DNA of 64,000 nucleotides. Origin: Flavobacteriales bacterium. GTDB taxonomy: Bacteria; Bacteroidota; Bacteroidia; Flavobacteriales_F; PHOS-HE28. A program made the position numbers and the translations under genes. Each line of letters starts with the position of its first letter. Within the stretch, counting starts at the first letter, position 1. This document shows positions 26,078-34,794 of this stretch, one piece after another. The stretch spans positions 13,651 to 77,650 of the forward strand of contig JACJZG010000017.1 of the NCBI GenBank assembly GCA_020635715.1, written 5' to 3'. The notes under the pieces were generated by a model. The model saw only the letters and a list, made by a program, of their open reading frames with translations, was not told the DNA's origin and did no database searches.

Positions 26078-27619
26078 GTGCTCCCCGTGCCCCGTTCCAT
26101 CCTCATCCTCGACCACGGCTCCCAATACACCCAGCTCATCGCCCGGCGCGTGCGCGAGCTGAACGTCTATTGCGAGATCCATCCATTCTCCAAAGCGGCG
26201 CAATTCGCCAAGGACACCGATATCGCGGGTGTCATCCTCAGCGGCAGCCCCAGCAGTGTGCACGACCCCAATGCGCCGGACACCGACCTGGACGGCTTCC
26301 TGGGCCGGGTGCCCGTGCTGGCGGTGTGCTACGGCGCCCAGCTCCTGGCCAAACGCACCGGAGCGCCCGTGGAACGCAGCAAGGTGCGCGAGTACGGCCG
26401 GGCGCACCTGAGCACCATCGCCGAGAGCGAGCTTTTCGACGGCATCGAGGCGGGCAGTCAGGTATGGATGAGCCATGGCGACACCATCACCGCGCCCAGT
26501 GAGGCCATGCAGGTGATCGCGAGCACCTCCGAGGTGGCGGTGGCCGCCTTCAAGCTCATCGGCAGCGAGACCTACGCGGTGCAGTTCCACCCGGAGGTCT
26601 ACCACAGCACCGACGGCCTGCAGCTGCTGCACAACTTCGTGATCGGCATCTGCGGCTGCACCGGCGATTGGACGCCCCACGGCTTCGTGGAGAGTACCGT
26701 GGCCAGCCTCGAACGCCAGCTGGGCGAGGACCAGGTGGTGCTGGCCCTGAGCGGCGGCGTGGACAGCTCGGTGGCGGCCCTGCTGCTGGATCGCGCCATC
26801 GGCGACCGCCTCCACTGCATCTTCGTGGACAACGGCCTGCTGCGCAAGGACGAATACCAGCGCGTGCTGGAGAGCTACCGCCACCTGGGCCTCAACATCA
26901 CCGGTGTGGATGCGCGGGAGGCCTTCTACAGTGCCTTGAAAGGCAAGGAGGACCCCGAGGACAAGCGCAAGGCCATCGGCCGCACCTTCATCGAGGTCTT
27001 CGAGCGTGAGGCCAACCGGATCAAGGACGTGAAGTGGCTGGGCCAGGGGACCATCTACCCCGATGTGATCGAGAGCGTGAGCGTGAACGGCCCGAGCGTC
27101 ACCATCAAGAGCCACCACAACGTGGGCGGACTGCCCGAACGCATGGCCATGAAGGTGGTGGAACCCTTGCGCTTGCTCTTCAAGGATGAAGTTCGGCGTG
27201 TTGGCAAGGAGCTGGGTCTCGATCCCAACATCCTTGGCCGGCATCCCTTCCCCGGACCCGGCTTGGCGATCCGCATCCTCGGCGAGATCACGCCGGAGAA
27301 GGTGGCCCTGCTTCAGGAGGTGGACCACCTCTTCATCCAGGGACTCCGCGACGAAGGCCTCTACGACCAGGTCTGGCAGGCCGGCGCCATCCTGCTGCCT
27401 GTGCGCAGCGTGGGTGTGATGGGTGATGAGCGCACCTACGAGAACGCCGTGGCCCTGCGGGCCGTCACCAGCACCGACGGCATGACCGCGGATTGGTGCC
27501 ATCTGCCTTACGAGTTCCTGGCACGGATCTCGAACAGCATCATCAACCGGGTGCGCGGCGTGAACCGTGTCGTGTACGACATCAGCAGCAAGCCACCGGC
27601 CACCATCGAATGGGAGTGA
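26078..27619 (+). CDS. guaA: GMP synthase (glutamine-hydrolysing)
   Basis: Converts XMP to GMP using glutamine and ATP in the cytoplasm. It is 513 aa, normal for the family. The class I amidotransferase domain has the nucleophile C84 in VCYGAQ and the His in FHPEVYHS; the ATP pyrophosphatase domain has the P-loop SGGVDSS (about 225); and the dimerisation domain ends in the canonical PPATIEWE. No ATG is available: GTG 26078 or GTG 26087 (encoding VPRSILILDHGSQ) are the candidates, and the second fits homologues better. The stop overlaps the next gene by 10 nt. Confidence 0.96.
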   Translation: MLPVPRSILILDHGSQYTQLIARRVRELNVYCEIHPFSKAAQFAKDTDIAGVILSGSPSSVHDPNAPDTDLDGFLGRVPVLAVCYGAQLLAKRTGAPVERSKVREYGRAHLSTIAESELFDGIEAGSQVWMSHGDTITAPSEAMQVIASTSEVAVAAFKLIGSETYAVQFHPEVYHSTDGLQLLHNFVIGICGCTGDWTPHGFVESTVASLERQLGEDQVVLALSGGVDSSVAALLLDRAIGDRLHCIFVDNGLLRKDEYQRVLESYRHLGLNITGVDAREAFYSALKGKEDPEDKRKAIGRTFIEVFEREANRIKDVKWLGQGTIYPDVIESVSVNGPSVTIKSHHNVGGLPERMAMKVVEPLRLLFKDEVRRVGKELGLDPNILGRHPFPGPGLAIRILGEITPEKVALLQEVDHLFIQGLRDEGLYDQVWQAGAILLPVRSVGVMGDERTYENAVALRAVTSTDGMTADWCHLPYEFLARISNSIINRVRGVNRVVYDISSKPPATIEWE

Positions 27620-29382
27620 CCGTCCGCCTCTTCATCCTCTGCCTCGCCCTCACCTGGGCCGGCGGTGCACATGCCCAGGAGCAGCGCACCGTGAACGGCC
27701 GCAAGTACACCGTACACATCGTGGAAGCGGGGGAGACCCTCTTTGCCATCGCGCGCACCCATGCCGTGCCGGTGGATATGCTCGTGGCGGTGAACCCCGG
27801 CGCGCAGGATGGCCTGAGCATCGGGGAGGAGGTGCTGATCCCGCAGGATGCCGTGGTGAAGAAGGAGTTGAAGAGCGCGCCCGTGCTGCGCAACGGTGAG
27901 TTGATCCACCAGGTGCGGAAGAAGGAGACGCTCTTCGGCATCTCCCGCCAGTACGGCATCGACATCAACCAATTGCTCGAACGCAACCCCGAGGCATTGC
28001 AGCTGCGCGAGGGGATGGAGGTGGTGATCCCGGTAGCCGAGGTGGAAGGGGCGCCCGCGAACGTCCTGGCTCCGGCGGAGGTGGCCACGGAGGGCATCGC
28101 GCATACCGTGCAGGCGGGCGAGACGCTCTTCAGCCTGGGAAAACGATACGCGGTGGACCCCGAGGCCATCAAGGCGGCCAACGGCGGATTGCCCGAGGGC
28201 CTGAAGGCGGGTGCCGTGATCCAGATCCCCGCTGCGGCCCGGGAGGAGGAGGCCGCTAACCCGTCCATCCGCATCCGTGAACAGATGCGGTACAAGGTGG
28301 GCCTGCTGCTGCCCTTCAGCATCGCAAAGAACGACAGTGCCCTCGCCAGTGCGAAGGTGGCCGATGAAGCCCGTTACTACATGCCGACGCGCGCGGCCGT
28401 CCAGTTCTACAACGGGGCGCGCATGGCCATCGATTCGCTGAAGAGGCTTGGGCTCAATGCCGACATCGATGTGCTCGACGTGGGCGATGAACCCGCCGTG
28501 TGGAACCCGGTGATCAAGCGGCCGGAGACCCAGGATTACGACCTCTTCATTGGACCCTTCAACCGCTCGGCCATCGAGCAGCTGGCCCGTGCGAACCCAC
28601 GCGCCCACATCGTCTGTCCCGTTCCGCAGAGCAACAAGGTGATCCTGGGCATGCCCAACGTGAGCAAGGTGAGCCCGACACGTTCGGACCTGGTGAAGCA
28701 CGCCGCCCGCTTCGTGGCCAACCGCTTCGCCACGGCCAACATCATCCTGCTGCGACCGGACATCGCGGGGGAGAAGGAGACCCAGCAGATGGCCTTCCAG
28801 GCGATGAACGAAGCGCTGCACCAGCGGGTGGACCGCATCCGCGATACCGTGCTGGTGGCCCGGCCGGGCAAGCGGGACCTGGGCGACCTCACCGCGAAGC
28901 TGGACGCCAACCGCCAGAACGTGATCATGGCCATGAGCGAGGACGTGGAATTCGTGACCACCTTGGTGACCAAGTTGAAGCCACTGGCGGCCAAGTACAA
29001 GATCCGTCTGGTGGGCATGGAAGGCTGGAACGCCATGCCCTCCGTTTCCGTGAACGACCTCGAGGTGCTGGACTTCACCTACGCCGCACCCGCCTTCTTC
29101 GATCTGGCCGACCCACGCACTCAAGGCTTCACCACCACCTACCGCGAGCGCTACAAGGCCGATGTGGACAACTACGCCCTGCTTGGCTTCGATGTGACCT
29201 TCTACTACCTGAAGGCCCTGTTCACCCAAGGTCTCGGCTTCACCGACCACTTCGGTGAGGTGAGCACCGAACCGCTGCACATGGGCTTCCGCATGAGCCG
29301 TACCGGGCCGGAGAACGGCTTCCGGAACGAGTACGCCATCATGCTGGAACAGGAGGGGCTGCAGCTCGTGCGGCTGCCCTGA
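27610..29382 (+). CDS. LysM-repeat periplasmic binding (PBP1-like) protein
   Basis: A 590-aa exported protein with a signal peptide (VRLFILCLALTWAGGAHA) and three LysM domains at about residues 33-80, 97-140 and 160-205 (HIVEAGETLFAIARTH, HQVRKKETLFGISRQYG, HTVQAGETLFSLGKRYA). A type 1 periplasmic-binding fold follows (about 225-590; YKVGLLLPFSI, AVQFYNGARMAIDSL, DYDLFIGPFNRSAIEQLA). LysM would anchor it to peptidoglycan. Its ATG lies inside the guaA 3' end, so the two are co-transcribed, an arrangement I recall from other Bacteroidota. The ligand is unknown. Confidence 0.88.
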   Translation: MGVTVRLFILCLALTWAGGAHAQEQRTVNGRKYTVHIVEAGETLFAIARTHAVPVDMLVAVNPGAQDGLSIGEEVLIPQDAVVKKELKSAPVLRNGELIHQVRKKETLFGISRQYGIDINQLLERNPEALQLREGMEVVIPVAEVEGAPANVLAPAEVATEGIAHTVQAGETLFSLGKRYAVDPEAIKAANGGLPEGLKAGAVIQIPAAAREEEAANPSIRIREQMRYKVGLLLPFSIAKNDSALASAKVADEARYYMPTRAAVQFYNGARMAIDSLKRLGLNADIDVLDVGDEPAVWNPVIKRPETQDYDLFIGPFNRSAIEQLARANPRAHIVCPVPQSNKVILGMPNVSKVSPTRSDLVKHAARFVANRFATANIILLRPDIAGEKETQQMAFQAMNEALHQRVDRIRDTVLVARPGKRDLGDLTAKLDANRQNVIMAMSEDVEFVTTLVTKLKPLAAKYKIRLVGMEGWNAMPSVSVNDLEVLDFTYAAPAFFDLADPRTQGFTTTYRERYKADVDNYALLGFDVTFYYLKALFTQGLGFTDHFGEVSTEPLHMGFRMSRTGPENGFRNEYAIMLEQEGLQLVRLP

Positions 29383-29414
29383 TCACGTCCTCTTCCTTGG
29401 ACCGCGCGCCGGCC

Positions 29415-30221
29415 TCACTCGTCCACCTGGATGCGATCGGGATCCAACCGCACGGCCTGTTGCATGGACCAGCGGCCAGCCACCCCGTAGACCGTGAGCT
29501 TCAGGCCCGCTTCGTGCACCTGTGCCGCCTCCTCCGCGTTGAGCGCATCCACCGGCATGGTGATCCCTGCGCAACGAAGACCCAATGCGGTGGCCACCGC
29601 AGGTTCCGGTGCATCGGCGATGAGGTAGGTGGGTAGGGCCGGGGCATCCTCCGTGAGCGCACGCAGCAGGTCCACCACCCGGCATTCCACGATCAGCCGT
29701 CCGCTCAGGCCCGCATCCCGTTGCAACCGGGCCAAGGCGCGGCTGAAGCGGTGCAGGTAGGTCCACCAGTCGTCACCGGTGTCCAGCTTCACATCAAGGG
29801 TGAATTCCGCCTGCGGGTGTTCCAGCGCCAATCTGGCGAGCAGGCTGTCCAGCCGGACCCCTTGGAAGGCGCCCTGGACGCCAGGATCGGCACATGCCTT
29901 CAGGCTCCGCCATTGGTGATCGGCGATGCGGCCCAGGCAGGTGGGACCGTGCAATTGCAGGTCGTGATGGGCCACCAGAACGGAGTCAGCGGTCAACTGC
30001 ACGTCCATCTCCACCCCCTCCAGGCCCTTGTCCAGCGCCTTCCGGATGGCGGCTTCGCTGTTCATGGGCTGCTCGCCGGCAGGGCCCAGCCCGCCATGCC
30101 CGATCAAGCGGATGCCCTGGGTATCCGGTGCCGCGCAACCGACCGCGACAAGCAGCCACAGGAAAAGATGTGATGGGGTCCAATTCACCTTCCGCCGAAC
30201 ACGATGGAAGGGTCCGGCCAT
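29415..30221 (-). CDS. Glycerophosphodiester phosphodiesterase-like lipoprotein
   Basis: A GDPD-type TIM barrel that in characterised members releases glycerol-3-phosphate from glycerophosphodiesters. It is 268 aa with a lipoprotein signal (FLWLLVAVGC). The catalytic HGG appears in LIGHGGLGPAGEQPMNSE; EGVEMDVQLTADSVLVAHHD holds the metal ligands E and D and the second catalytic His. FTLDVKLD and the C-terminal DAL-EEAAQVHEAGLKLTVYGV complete the barrel. I chose ATG 30221, which opens the signal peptide. It starts 7 nt after the stop of the hydroxylase gene, so the two probably form an operon. Confidence 0.87.
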   Translation of the reverse strand: MAGPFHRVRRKVNWTPSHLFLWLLVAVGCAAPDTQGIRLIGHGGLGPAGEQPMNSEAAIRKALDKGLEGVEMDVQLTADSVLVAHHDLQLHGPTCLGRIADHQWRSLKACADPGVQGAFQGVRLDSLLARLALEHPQAEFTLDVKLDTGDDWWTYLHRFSRALARLQRDAGLSGRLIVECRVVDLLRALTEDAPALPTYLIADAPEPAVATALGLRCAGITMPVDALNAEEAAQVHEAGLKLTVYGVAGRWSMQQAVRLDPDRIQVDE

Positions 30222-30228
30222 GGACGGC

Positions 30229-30864
30229 TCAGGCCTGCGCGGCCTGGCGTTTCGCCTTCGGGTCCACGGGCATGGTGCCGAAGACATGGTCCCAGAGCGG
30301 TGAGCTCACGCCGAAGGCGCCCTCGTCCCCCACATAATGGTGCAGGTTGTGGTGGCGCCAGAGCACGCCGAAGAGGTTCTTCGGCGGATTCATGGTATGC
30401 ACGGCGTAGTGCACCATCAGATAGGTGGCGTAGCCCGTCATGAAGCCACCGCCGAAGGCGATGCCGCTTGGGCCGAGCACCAAGCGGAAAAGCCCCATGA
30501 ACAGGGTGGCCAGGACCACGGACACCACGGGCGGCAGCGCCAGGCGCTTCTTGTCGCGCGGGTGGTCGTGGTGCACCCCGTGCATCACGTACTGCACGCG
30601 TTTCTTCCGCTCGCTGTTGGCGGTGCCCATGTGGTAGAGGTAGCGGTGGGCGATGTACTCGATGAAGGTGAAGAAGAGGGCCCCTGCCAGGTAGAGGGAG
30701 AGCGTGCTCACCACGTCGAAGCCCAGCAGATGCACCGAGGCATAGCCCGAAATCGCTCCAAGACCGAAGAAGATGGTGAGCGGAACGGCGATGTGGGTGC
30801 GCGTAAGGGCTTCCAGGAAGGGGTTCTGGAAGATGCGTCCACTGGATGTCTTGGCAGGAGGCAT
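30229..30864 (-). CDS. Fatty acid hydroxylase/sterol desaturase family protein
   Basis: A di-iron membrane hydroxylase of 211 aa. All histidine boxes are present: HRYLYH, HGVHHDH, HYAVH and HHNLHH, between four hydrophobic segments. The short form with HxHHxxP and the FGVSSPLWDHVFGT ending fits fatty acid 2-hydroxylases, which act on sphingolipids or other acyl lipids; the bacterial substrate cannot be named. ATG 30864 is preferred over the 15-codon longer frame. The GDPD gene follows closely downstream. Confidence 0.85.
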   Translation of the reverse strand: MPPAKTSSGRIFQNPFLEALTRTHIAVPLTIFFGLGAISGYASVHLLGFDVVSTLSLYLAGALFFTFIEYIAHRYLYHMGTANSERKKRVQYVMHGVHHDHPRDKKRLALPPVVSVVLATLFMGLFRLVLGPSGIAFGGGFMTGYATYLMVHYAVHTMNPPKNLFGVLWRHHNLHHYVGDEGAFGVSSPLWDHVFGTMPVDPKAKRQAAQA

Positions 30865-30878
30865 GGTCTGAATGGCTG

Positions 30879-30886
30879 CAAAGGTA
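30879..30886 (-). promoter_or_regulatory. -7 promoter element TACCTTTG (minus strand)
   Basis: An exact TAnnTTTG match on the minus strand, 14 nt before the hydroxylase ATG at 30864. Confidence 0.6.
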
Positions 30887-30979
30887 ACTCCGGCCGACTT
30901 AGCGGCCATGATCGCGGTCAGTCCGGAACGAATGGGGAATGGGCGCTCCGGGGGATATCCGGCATCCGCGGCAGTTCCC

Positions 30980-30987
30980 TACTTTCG
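30980..30987 (+). promoter_or_regulatory. -7 promoter element TACTTTCG of tRNA-Val
   Basis: A near-match to TAnnTTTG ending 11 nt before the mature tRNA 5' end, an appropriate distance for tRNA transcription. Confidence 0.55.
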
Positions 30988-30998
30988 CAGCCCCATTG

Positions 30999-31073
30999 GG
31001 GCAATTAGCTCAGCTGGTTCAGAGCACTACCTCGACAAGGTAGGGGTCGCTGGTTCGAATCCGGCATTGCCCA
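30999..31073 (+). tRNA. tRNA-Val (GAC)
   Basis: A complete cloverleaf of 75 nt. The acceptor stem GGGCAAT pairs with ATTGCCC, the D-arm contains AGCTCAGCTGG, the anticodon stem CTACC/GGTAG encloses the loop TCGACAA with anticodon GAC, and the T-arm contains GGTTCGAATCC. The discriminator is A and CCA is not encoded. Position 33 reads C rather than the near-universal U if the loop is drawn as seven bases. Confidence 0.9.
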
Positions 31074-31235
31074 CAAGGTCCGGTCACGTTCCCTGTCAGG
31101 GATCGTCAAGGCACTTTCCCGCCTTACGATCATCGTGATCCGGACCGTTCGAAGCTGTTGTTCCTGAACAGGTTCCTGTTTTTCGTGTGACCTATTCGTT
31201 CCGGTACGTCCAAAGAGCGCGACCGCTCTCCTGAC

Positions 31236-31823
31236 TTGTCAAAGAAGAAATCGATCCAGCTGAAGGAGCTCGATGACGAGGCGCTCGTTGTTGAACTTCA
31301 GCGGCATATGGATCCCGAGCGTTTCGGGGTCCTCTATGATCGGTTCGTGGAGCGGGTGTACCACAAGTGCGTGAGCATGGCCGGGGATAAGGAAATAGCG
31401 AAGGACCTGGTCCACGACATCTTTCTGAAGACGTTCGCGAACCTGTCGAAGTTCGATCATCGCAGTAAGTTCGGTACATGGCTCTACCGGATCACCTACA
31501 ACTATTGCCTGGATCACCTTCGGACGAGCCAGCGCAAGCTTGCGGTGGATGTGGATGATGACCGGCTTGAAAGCATGGAGGACGATACCGACCGATACGA
31601 GGCAGAACTGCTTTCCTTGCGGGCGGACAAGCTGTCCGAGGTGCTTGCCGCATTGGACCCCGCCGACCGTGGGGTGCTGCTCATGAGGTACCAGGACGAT
31701 CTCTCGGTGAAGGAAATGATGGAAGTGCTCGGTCTTGGAGAGAGTGCGGTGAAGATGCGCGTGATGCGTGCCAGGGAAAGAGCGCTGCGGATCTATGAAG
31801 AACTCATTCCAGAAGGGTCATGA
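31236..31823 (+). CDS. ECF-type RNA polymerase sigma factor
   Basis: A sigma-70 family factor of 195 aa. Region 2 is clear (GVLYDRFVERVYHKC, DLVHDIFLKTFANLSKFDHRSKFGTWLYRITYN, CLDHLR), and region 4 (LDPADRGVLLMRYQDDLSVKEM, LGLGESAVKMRVMRARERALRI) provides the -35-binding helix-turn-helix. The only start at the right place is TTG 31236 (encoding SKKKSIQLKELDDEAL). It overlaps the next small gene by 4 nt. No classical anti-sigma factor is adjacent; the small downstream protein and two channels may be its operon partners. Confidence 0.9.
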   Translation: MSKKKSIQLKELDDEALVVELQRHMDPERFGVLYDRFVERVYHKCVSMAGDKEIAKDLVHDIFLKTFANLSKFDHRSKFGTWLYRITYNYCLDHLRTSQRKLAVDVDDDRLESMEDDTDRYEAELLSLRADKLSEVLAALDPADRGVLLMRYQDDLSVKEMMEVLGLGESAVKMRVMRARERALRIYEELIPEGS

Positions 31824-32047
31824 GCCAGGGTCCGTTCAAGATCATACGACCTTCTGACGAACCACCTGCCGAGTTGCGCAAGGAGGTGATGGGCAGCGTG
31901 AAGCTCATGATGCTCATGATGCGCTTCATGCAACTGTTCATGGCGGATTACGCGGGGACGATTTTCGAGAACTTCAGGATCGTCGGCCGCAGGAATGAGC
32001 GGGATGGAATGAAAGGCCAGAGCAGTCCGGAACCACCAAAGACCTGA
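31820..32047 (+). CDS. Small protein co-translated with the sigma factor
   Basis: A 75-aa protein I do not recognise. It has one moderately hydrophobic Met-rich helix (GSVKLMMLMMRFMQLFMADY) and charged ends. Its ATG overlaps the sigma factor stop (ATGA), so it is translationally coupled, and the gap to the MscS-like gene is 4 nt. Position and coupling would fit a regulator of the sigma factor or a small membrane-associated partner, but this is inference only. Confidence 0.6.
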   Translation: MSQGPFKIIRPSDEPPAELRKEVMGSVKLMMLMMRFMQLFMADYAGTIFENFRIVGRRNERDGMKGQSSPEPPKT

Positions 32048-32051
32048 TACC

Positions 32052-32885
32052 ATGGAACCATCAACGATCATCGAACGCATCTCCACATCATTCGATCAAT
32101 ACCTGGGTGGTCTGGTCGCCGCCCTGCCCGGCCTCGTCGCTGGCCTGGCGGTGCTACTGGTCGGCTATATCCTCTCCAAGGTGGTGCGTGCCGTTCTGAA
32201 GCGTACCGTGGCCCAACGCCTGGATGCCATTGCTGAACGCTCTGGCATGAGCACGGTACTTGAAAAGTTCGGTGGCTTGCGACTCTCGACCGTCACGCTG
32301 AAGATGATCCATTATCTGATCATGCTGGTGTTCGTTACCGCCGCTGCCGGGACGATGGGTTTGGATATGGTGGTGCGCGGATTGGAAGCCTTCTTCGCAT
32401 ACCTGCCGACGCTGCTTACAGCCTTGGCCATACTTGTTATCGGGATATGGCTGGCCGATAAGGTCTCCGCCGCCGTGCGGACCGTGATGGAAACGGCTGG
32501 CCTGAGCGCCGGGCGCGGCATCGCCCGTATGCTGGGCGGCCTGATCGTCGTTTTCGCAGCCATCACCGCCATGAACGTGGCAGGCATCGATACGGAATTG
32601 ATCACGTCCAACATCCAGATCATCCTCATGGGACTACTGCTCGCGTTCGGCATTGCCTATGGCTTCGCCGCGCGCGATGTGATGTCGAACATCCTGAGCA
32701 GTTTCTACGGGAAGGACCGGTTCAGGCCCGGTATGCGCGTGCGTATCGGAACGGACGAAGGTGTGATCGAACGGATCGACAGCATCTCCGTCACCCTGCG
32801 TGTCGCCGATCGCGAGGTATTGATACCAACCAGCAAGTTGATCACCGAGCGGATCGAGATCTTGGACACGTCGGGCACGGAGTGA
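32052..32885 (+). CDS. MscS-like mechanosensitive channel family protein (first of two)
   Basis: A 277-aa membrane protein with an N-terminal helix (LVAGLAVLLVGYILSKVVRAVL), further membrane segments at about 80-100, 115-135, 155-175 and 185-205, and a beta domain (FYGKDRFRPGMRVRIGTDEGVIERIDSISVTLR) typical of the MscS family. The membrane part has conserved-TM-helix character. It is a paralogue of the following channel gene. Such channels release solutes on osmotic downshift. Confidence 0.83.
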   Translation: MEPSTIIERISTSFDQYLGGLVAALPGLVAGLAVLLVGYILSKVVRAVLKRTVAQRLDAIAERSGMSTVLEKFGGLRLSTVTLKMIHYLIMLVFVTAAAGTMGLDMVVRGLEAFFAYLPTLLTALAILVIGIWLADKVSAAVRTVMETAGLSAGRGIARMLGGLIVVFAAITAMNVAGIDTELITSNIQIILMGLLLAFGIAYGFAARDVMSNILSSFYGKDRFRPGMRVRIGTDEGVIERIDSISVTLRVADREVLIPTSKLITERIEILDTSGTE

Positions 32886-32927
32886 TCGATGTTCTAAAGC
32901 CCCCGAACCGTACCAAAACACCCTGAC

Positions 32928-33764
32928 ATGAACGAACTGATACAACCGGTCGACCAACTCACCACCTGGAGCCAGAAAGGCATGGCCCTGATCATGGAGT
33001 ACGGCCCCAAGGTGCTGATGGCCCTCATCGTCCTCTGGATCGGCAGCCTATTGATCCGGATGCTCGCCTCCGTGCTGAACAAGGTGCTGGACCGGCGCGG
33101 TGTGGAGCCCACCTTGAAACGCTTCCTGCACAGCCTGGTCACCATCTCGCTGCGCATCCTGCTCTTCCTCACGGTGATCCAGATGATGGGCGTGGCGACC
33201 ACGAGCTTCGTGGCCATCGTGGGTGCAGCGGGCCTGGCCGTGGGCCTCGCCTTGCAGGGGACCCTCGCCAACTTCGCCGGTGGCACCCTCATCCTGCTCT
33301 TCAAGCCCTACAAGGTGGGTGACCTGATCGAGGCGCAGGGCGTGCTGGGCACGGTGAAGGAGATCCAGATCTTCACCACCCTCCTGCTTACGCCCGAGAA
33401 CAAGACGGCCATCATCCCGAACGGTGCCATGGCCAACGGCAACATCGTGAATTACAGCGCCGACGGCAGAATGCGTGTGGACCTGACCATGGGTGTGGGC
33501 TACGGGCAGCCCCTGGACAAGGTGCGCCAGGTGTTGGAACAGGTGATGCGCGACGACGCGTTGGTACTTTCGGAGCCCGCACCGAGCGTCACCGTGAACA
33601 AGTTGAACCTGGAAGGCATAGAGCTGGCGGTGCGCCCCTGGTGTGATCCGAAGGACTATTGGACCGTATACTTCGGGATCTTGGAGAAGGGGATCACCGC
33701 CGTGCAGGCGGCCGGCATCCAGGGCCCACGACCGAGCATGACCATCACCAACCTGAACAACTGA
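32928..33764 (+). CDS. mscS: MscS family small-conductance mechanosensitive channel (second of two)
   Basis: A 278-aa channel. The pore-lining helix is in SFVAIVGAAGLAVGLALQGTLANFAGGTLIL, with the Gly/Ala pattern of MscS TM3. The beta domain contains FKPYKVGDLIEAQGVLGTVKEIQIF and TAIIPNGAMANGNIVNYS, and the C-terminal domain is of full length. It is nearly the length of E. coli MscS (286 aa). It lies 42 bp after the previous channel and 8 bp before DUF3078, all probably one operon from the sigma factor. Confidence 0.93.
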   Translation: MNELIQPVDQLTTWSQKGMALIMEYGPKVLMALIVLWIGSLLIRMLASVLNKVLDRRGVEPTLKRFLHSLVTISLRILLFLTVIQMMGVATTSFVAIVGAAGLAVGLALQGTLANFAGGTLILLFKPYKVGDLIEAQGVLGTVKEIQIFTTLLLTPENKTAIIPNGAMANGNIVNYSADGRMRVDLTMGVGYGQPLDKVRQVLEQVMRDDALVLSEPAPSVTVNKLNLEGIELAVRPWCDPKDYWTVYFGILEKGITAVQAAGIQGPRPSMTITNLNN

Positions 33765-33772
33765 CCATCGAA

Positions 33773-34726
33773 ATGAAACAGACCCTGCCCTTCCTGCTCT
33801 CCCTCACCATCGCGCTGCCGGCTATTGGGCAGAACGATGTGGACAAGGGCGCCCGAGACGCTTCCTCTGCCGCCATGCAAACGGGCGTGCCGGCCGATAC
33901 CATCCCCGATGGCTGGACGCGCAGCGGCATCATCAACATCAACATGACCCAGGTGAACCTCACGAACTGGGCGGCGGGTGGTTTCAGCTCGGTCAGCGGT
34001 ATCGCCATGTTCAACGGGGCGGCCAACTGGAAGAAGGGACGCAAGGCCTGGGACAACAGCCTGGTGCTGGCCTTCGGTGGTCAGCATGTGCACAACGGCA
34101 CCGCTCCGCAGAAGACCGATGACCGCATCGAGCTCAACAGCAAGTATGGCTACGAGCTGAAGAAGAACCTATACCTCGCCGGGGTCTTCCAGTTCCGCAC
34201 ACAGTTCACCGAGGGCTTCAACGCCGATGGCCTGCGGATCTCCAACTTCATGGCGCCGGCCTACGCCCTGCTCGGTGTGGGTCTCGACTACCGGCCCAAT
34301 GACAATTTCACCGTGTTCTTCTCACCGGCCACGGCCCGCATGGTCATCGTGAACGACAAGAAGCTGTTCGAAGGACTGGGCCCGGACGATCGGGTCTACG
34401 GCGTGCAGAACGGCAACACCTCCGAACTGGAGATGGGTGGTTACCTCCGCCTCCAGTACAAGCGCGAACTGGCGAAGAACATCACCTTCCTCACGCGCGG
34501 CGACCTCTTCAGCAACTACCTGCGCAACCCGCAGAACATCGACGTGACCTGGGAAACGTTGTGGACCTTCAAGGTGAACGAGTGGTTCGCAGCCACGTTG
34601 AACACCCTCTTGATCTACGACCACGACACCCAGCTGCCGAAGGTGGACGATGCCGGCATCCCATACACCGGGCCGGCCACGCAGTTCAAGCAAACCCTCG
34701 GGATCGGGCTCAGCTTCAAGCTCTGA
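33773..34726 (+). CDS. DUF3078 outer-membrane-type protein
   Basis: A 317-aa exported protein with a signal peptide (PFLLSLTIALPAIGQ). The family signature follows: the NMTQVNLTNWAAGGFSSVSGIAMFNG segment, then alternating amphipathic strands ending in the aromatic-aliphatic KQTLGIGLSFKL, as expected of an outer-membrane beta-barrel. The DUF3078 function is not known. ATG 33773 opens the signal peptide. A hairpin terminator lies 16 bp after the stop. Confidence 0.88.
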   Translation: MKQTLPFLLSLTIALPAIGQNDVDKGARDASSAAMQTGVPADTIPDGWTRSGIININMTQVNLTNWAAGGFSSVSGIAMFNGAANWKKGRKAWDNSLVLAFGGQHVHNGTAPQKTDDRIELNSKYGYELKKNLYLAGVFQFRTQFTEGFNADGLRISNFMAPAYALLGVGLDYRPNDNFTVFFSPATARMVIVNDKKLFEGLGPDDRVYGVQNGNTSELEMGGYLRLQYKRELAKNITFLTRGDLFSNYLRNPQNIDVTWETLWTFKVNEWFAATLNTLLIYDHDTQLPKVDDAGIPYTGPATQFKQTLGIGLSFKL

Positions 34727-34742
34727 TCACCTCTTACGCCGC

Positions 34743-34768
34743 AAAGGCCGTCCTCCGGGGCGGCCTTT
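34743..34768. terminator. Bidirectional terminator hairpin
   Basis: The stem AAAGGCCG/CGGCCTTT is extended inward by further pairs (TCC/GGG with one wobble) to a TCCG loop. It has A-rich and T-rich ends and lies between the convergent stops at 34726 and 34795. Confidence 0.85.
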
Positions 34769-34794
34769 CTGCGTTCCTGGTATCACACACACCA

